A stretch of DNA of 13,835 nucleotides from CAINDI01 sp037127585 (lineage in GTDB: Bacteria; Verrucomicrobiota; Verrucomicrobiia; Palsa-1439): assembly GCA_037127585.1 (NCBI GenBank), contig JBAXYB010000077.1, forward strand, positions 1-13,835, given 5' to 3'. Positions 13,101 through 13,835 of this stretch are shown here, one piece after another; the stretch's first letter is position 1; every line of letters begins with the position of its first letter. Made by a program: the position numbers and the translations under genes. Below the pieces are notes generated by a model, which saw only the letters and a list, made by a program, of their open reading frames with translations, was not told the DNA's origin and ran no database searches.

Positions 13101-13835
13101 GTGTCGATAATGTCGGTTACTACCGGGCCGAGACTACCGTCGGGCTGTTTTACGCCGCAACCTTTGTCCATGATCTTGCTGTTGAGTGGGTCGACGCCGA
13201 GCGCGTCGTGCGGGCAGGCGTCATCAGCCGGATCGGAGTCCGGCAGTCCATCCAACACTTCGTGGTGGGTAGTGACCAGATACTGGTAGTCATTATGATT
13301 ATCGGTCTTCGAAGTCGCCAGCGCATCGGTGGCGCACGTGAAGTTGACTGTATAAGCGAGCTTCACGCTCTTGCCCGGCAAAACCACGTACGGCGGCAGT
13401 TTCTTCGGCGTGACGAGCGTCACCACTGGCGCTGGGCAGACGTTCTCGCCCAGCGGCGTCAACGCGATCGTCACCAGATTGCTCAGCGTGGCGAGATCGG
13501 GGATGGTCTCTACGTGGTCGCTGCGGTTCTGGACGGTGATGGAGAGCTTGCTGGTCACGCTTGGTTTCGTGGTGCTCAAGGAAACTTTCTTTGGCGCTTT
13601 GAACGCCGTCACGGCGAGGTCGTTGATGACGACCGTCGTACATGGGGATGACCAGTTGTTGTTGGTGTTCGGGTCGAGGGTGTCGCTGTGGACCGGCAGA
13701 GGTGGTAGGTCGCAAACGACCCCGGCGGTGATGGCGCTGACAACGAGGCTGATGGTGGCCGACGACCCACCCTCGAGCGTGCCTAAGTGGCACCTCAAAT
13801 GAACACCGTCGAAGAATACGTTGCCGACGCTACTA
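13091..13835 (-). CDS. Secreted/surface protein of the DUF11/CARDB type, C-terminal part
   Basis: The frame stays open to the window edge, so the true start lies beyond 13835; the visible 248 residues are the C-terminus. It begins with NVFFDGVHLRCHLGTLEGGSSATISLVV, the end of a DUF11-like beta-sandwich (Cys, LG-L-GGSSATISL). Next is a CARDB-like domain (NDLAVTAFKAPKKVSL, SKLSITVQNRS, PPYVVLPGKSVKLAYTVNF). The last 80 residues are rich in Asp and Cys (DSDPADDACPHD, DKGCGVK). Such domains make stalks and adhesins in exported proteins, and the Asp clusters could bind calcium. There are six cysteines in this part, suggesting disulfides outside the cytoplasm. It converges on the ACT gene with 22 bases between stops. 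Codons end mostly in C, giving the G-rich plus strand seen here. Confidence 0.7.
   Translation of the reverse strand, partial: SSVGNVFFDGVHLRCHLGTLEGGSSATISLVVSAITAGVVCDLPPLPVHSDTLDPNTNNNWSSPCTTVVINDLAVTAFKAPKKVSLSTTKPSVTSKLSITVQNRSDHVETIPDLATLSNLVTIALTPLGENVCPAPVVTLVTPKKLPPYVVLPGKSVKLAYTVNFTCATDALATSKTDNHNDYQYLVTTHHEVLDGLPDSDPADDACPHDALGVDPLNSKIMDKGCGVKQPDGSLGPVVTDIIDTRL

Noticed and set aside
1..13835. CRISPR array, toxin-antitoxin, restriction or other defence system
   Set aside because: No regular direct repeats, no Cas, toxin or methylase motifs in any plausible gene.

Overview
This 13.8 kb window reads as ordinary, gene-dense bacterial chromosome from a GC-rich, Gram-negative-type organism. 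The gene repertoire includes a heptosyltransferase, an LpxL-type acyltransferase, a DedA protein, a thermonuclease with an RHN..C/CGG cysteine tail, and a membrane-anchored protein carrying an FRGVAADFIW motif. Together they fit Verrucomicrobiota (PVC group) best, but this rests on protein style and not on a database search (about 60% sure). I see no phage, transposase, CRISPR array or recognisable defence system.

Region by region. Positions 3760 to 1 (minus strand) hold a tightly packed six-gene operon: acylphosphatase, ABC ATPase, ABC-2 permease, a membrane-anchored protein of unknown function, a calcineurin-like phosphoesterase, and the start of a GT9 heptosyltransferase that leaves the window. 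Gaps are 1 to 3 bases or overlaps, so translational coupling is likely. A good sigma-70-like promoter sits almost on top of the first start codon. A secreted thermonuclease (3839-4555, plus) diverges from this operon and ends one base from a convergent gene for a secreted, possibly PepSY-like protein (4557-5174, minus).

Positions 8060 to 5291 (minus) hold an envelope-lipid cluster: a GT28/MGDG-synthase-type glycosyltransferase, an LpxL/HtrB-type acyltransferase overlapping it by ATGA, and a DedA membrane protein. A tRNA-Pro(CGG) gene lies 20 bases after dedA. Diverging from this cluster is a plus-strand pair, a polysaccharide flippase and a GT4 glycosyltransferase (8173-10490). Its 3' end overlaps by 43 bp the convergent gene for a GT-C-like membrane protein (10448-11581), which is itself coupled to a small GIY-YIG protein (11578-11826).

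Positions 11827-12276 are non-coding apart from tRNA-Val(CAC). They include a perfect 19-bp inverted repeat touching the tRNA 3' end, and a clean tRNA promoter. After that come a stand-alone protein matching only the C-terminal part of GlnD, with two ACT domains (12277-13068, plus), and the 3' end of a large secreted DUF11/CARDB-type protein (13091-13835, minus).

Working together, most genes concern the cell envelope: lipid glycosylation and acylation, lipid-linked glycan export, LPS-core-type sugar transfer, and membrane transport. The strongest leads for something under-described are the ABC transporter plus anchored unknown protein unit, the GT28-LpxL pair, the catalytic-domain-less GlnD-like regulator, and the hairpin fused to the tRNA-Val end. 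None is proven to be a new system.
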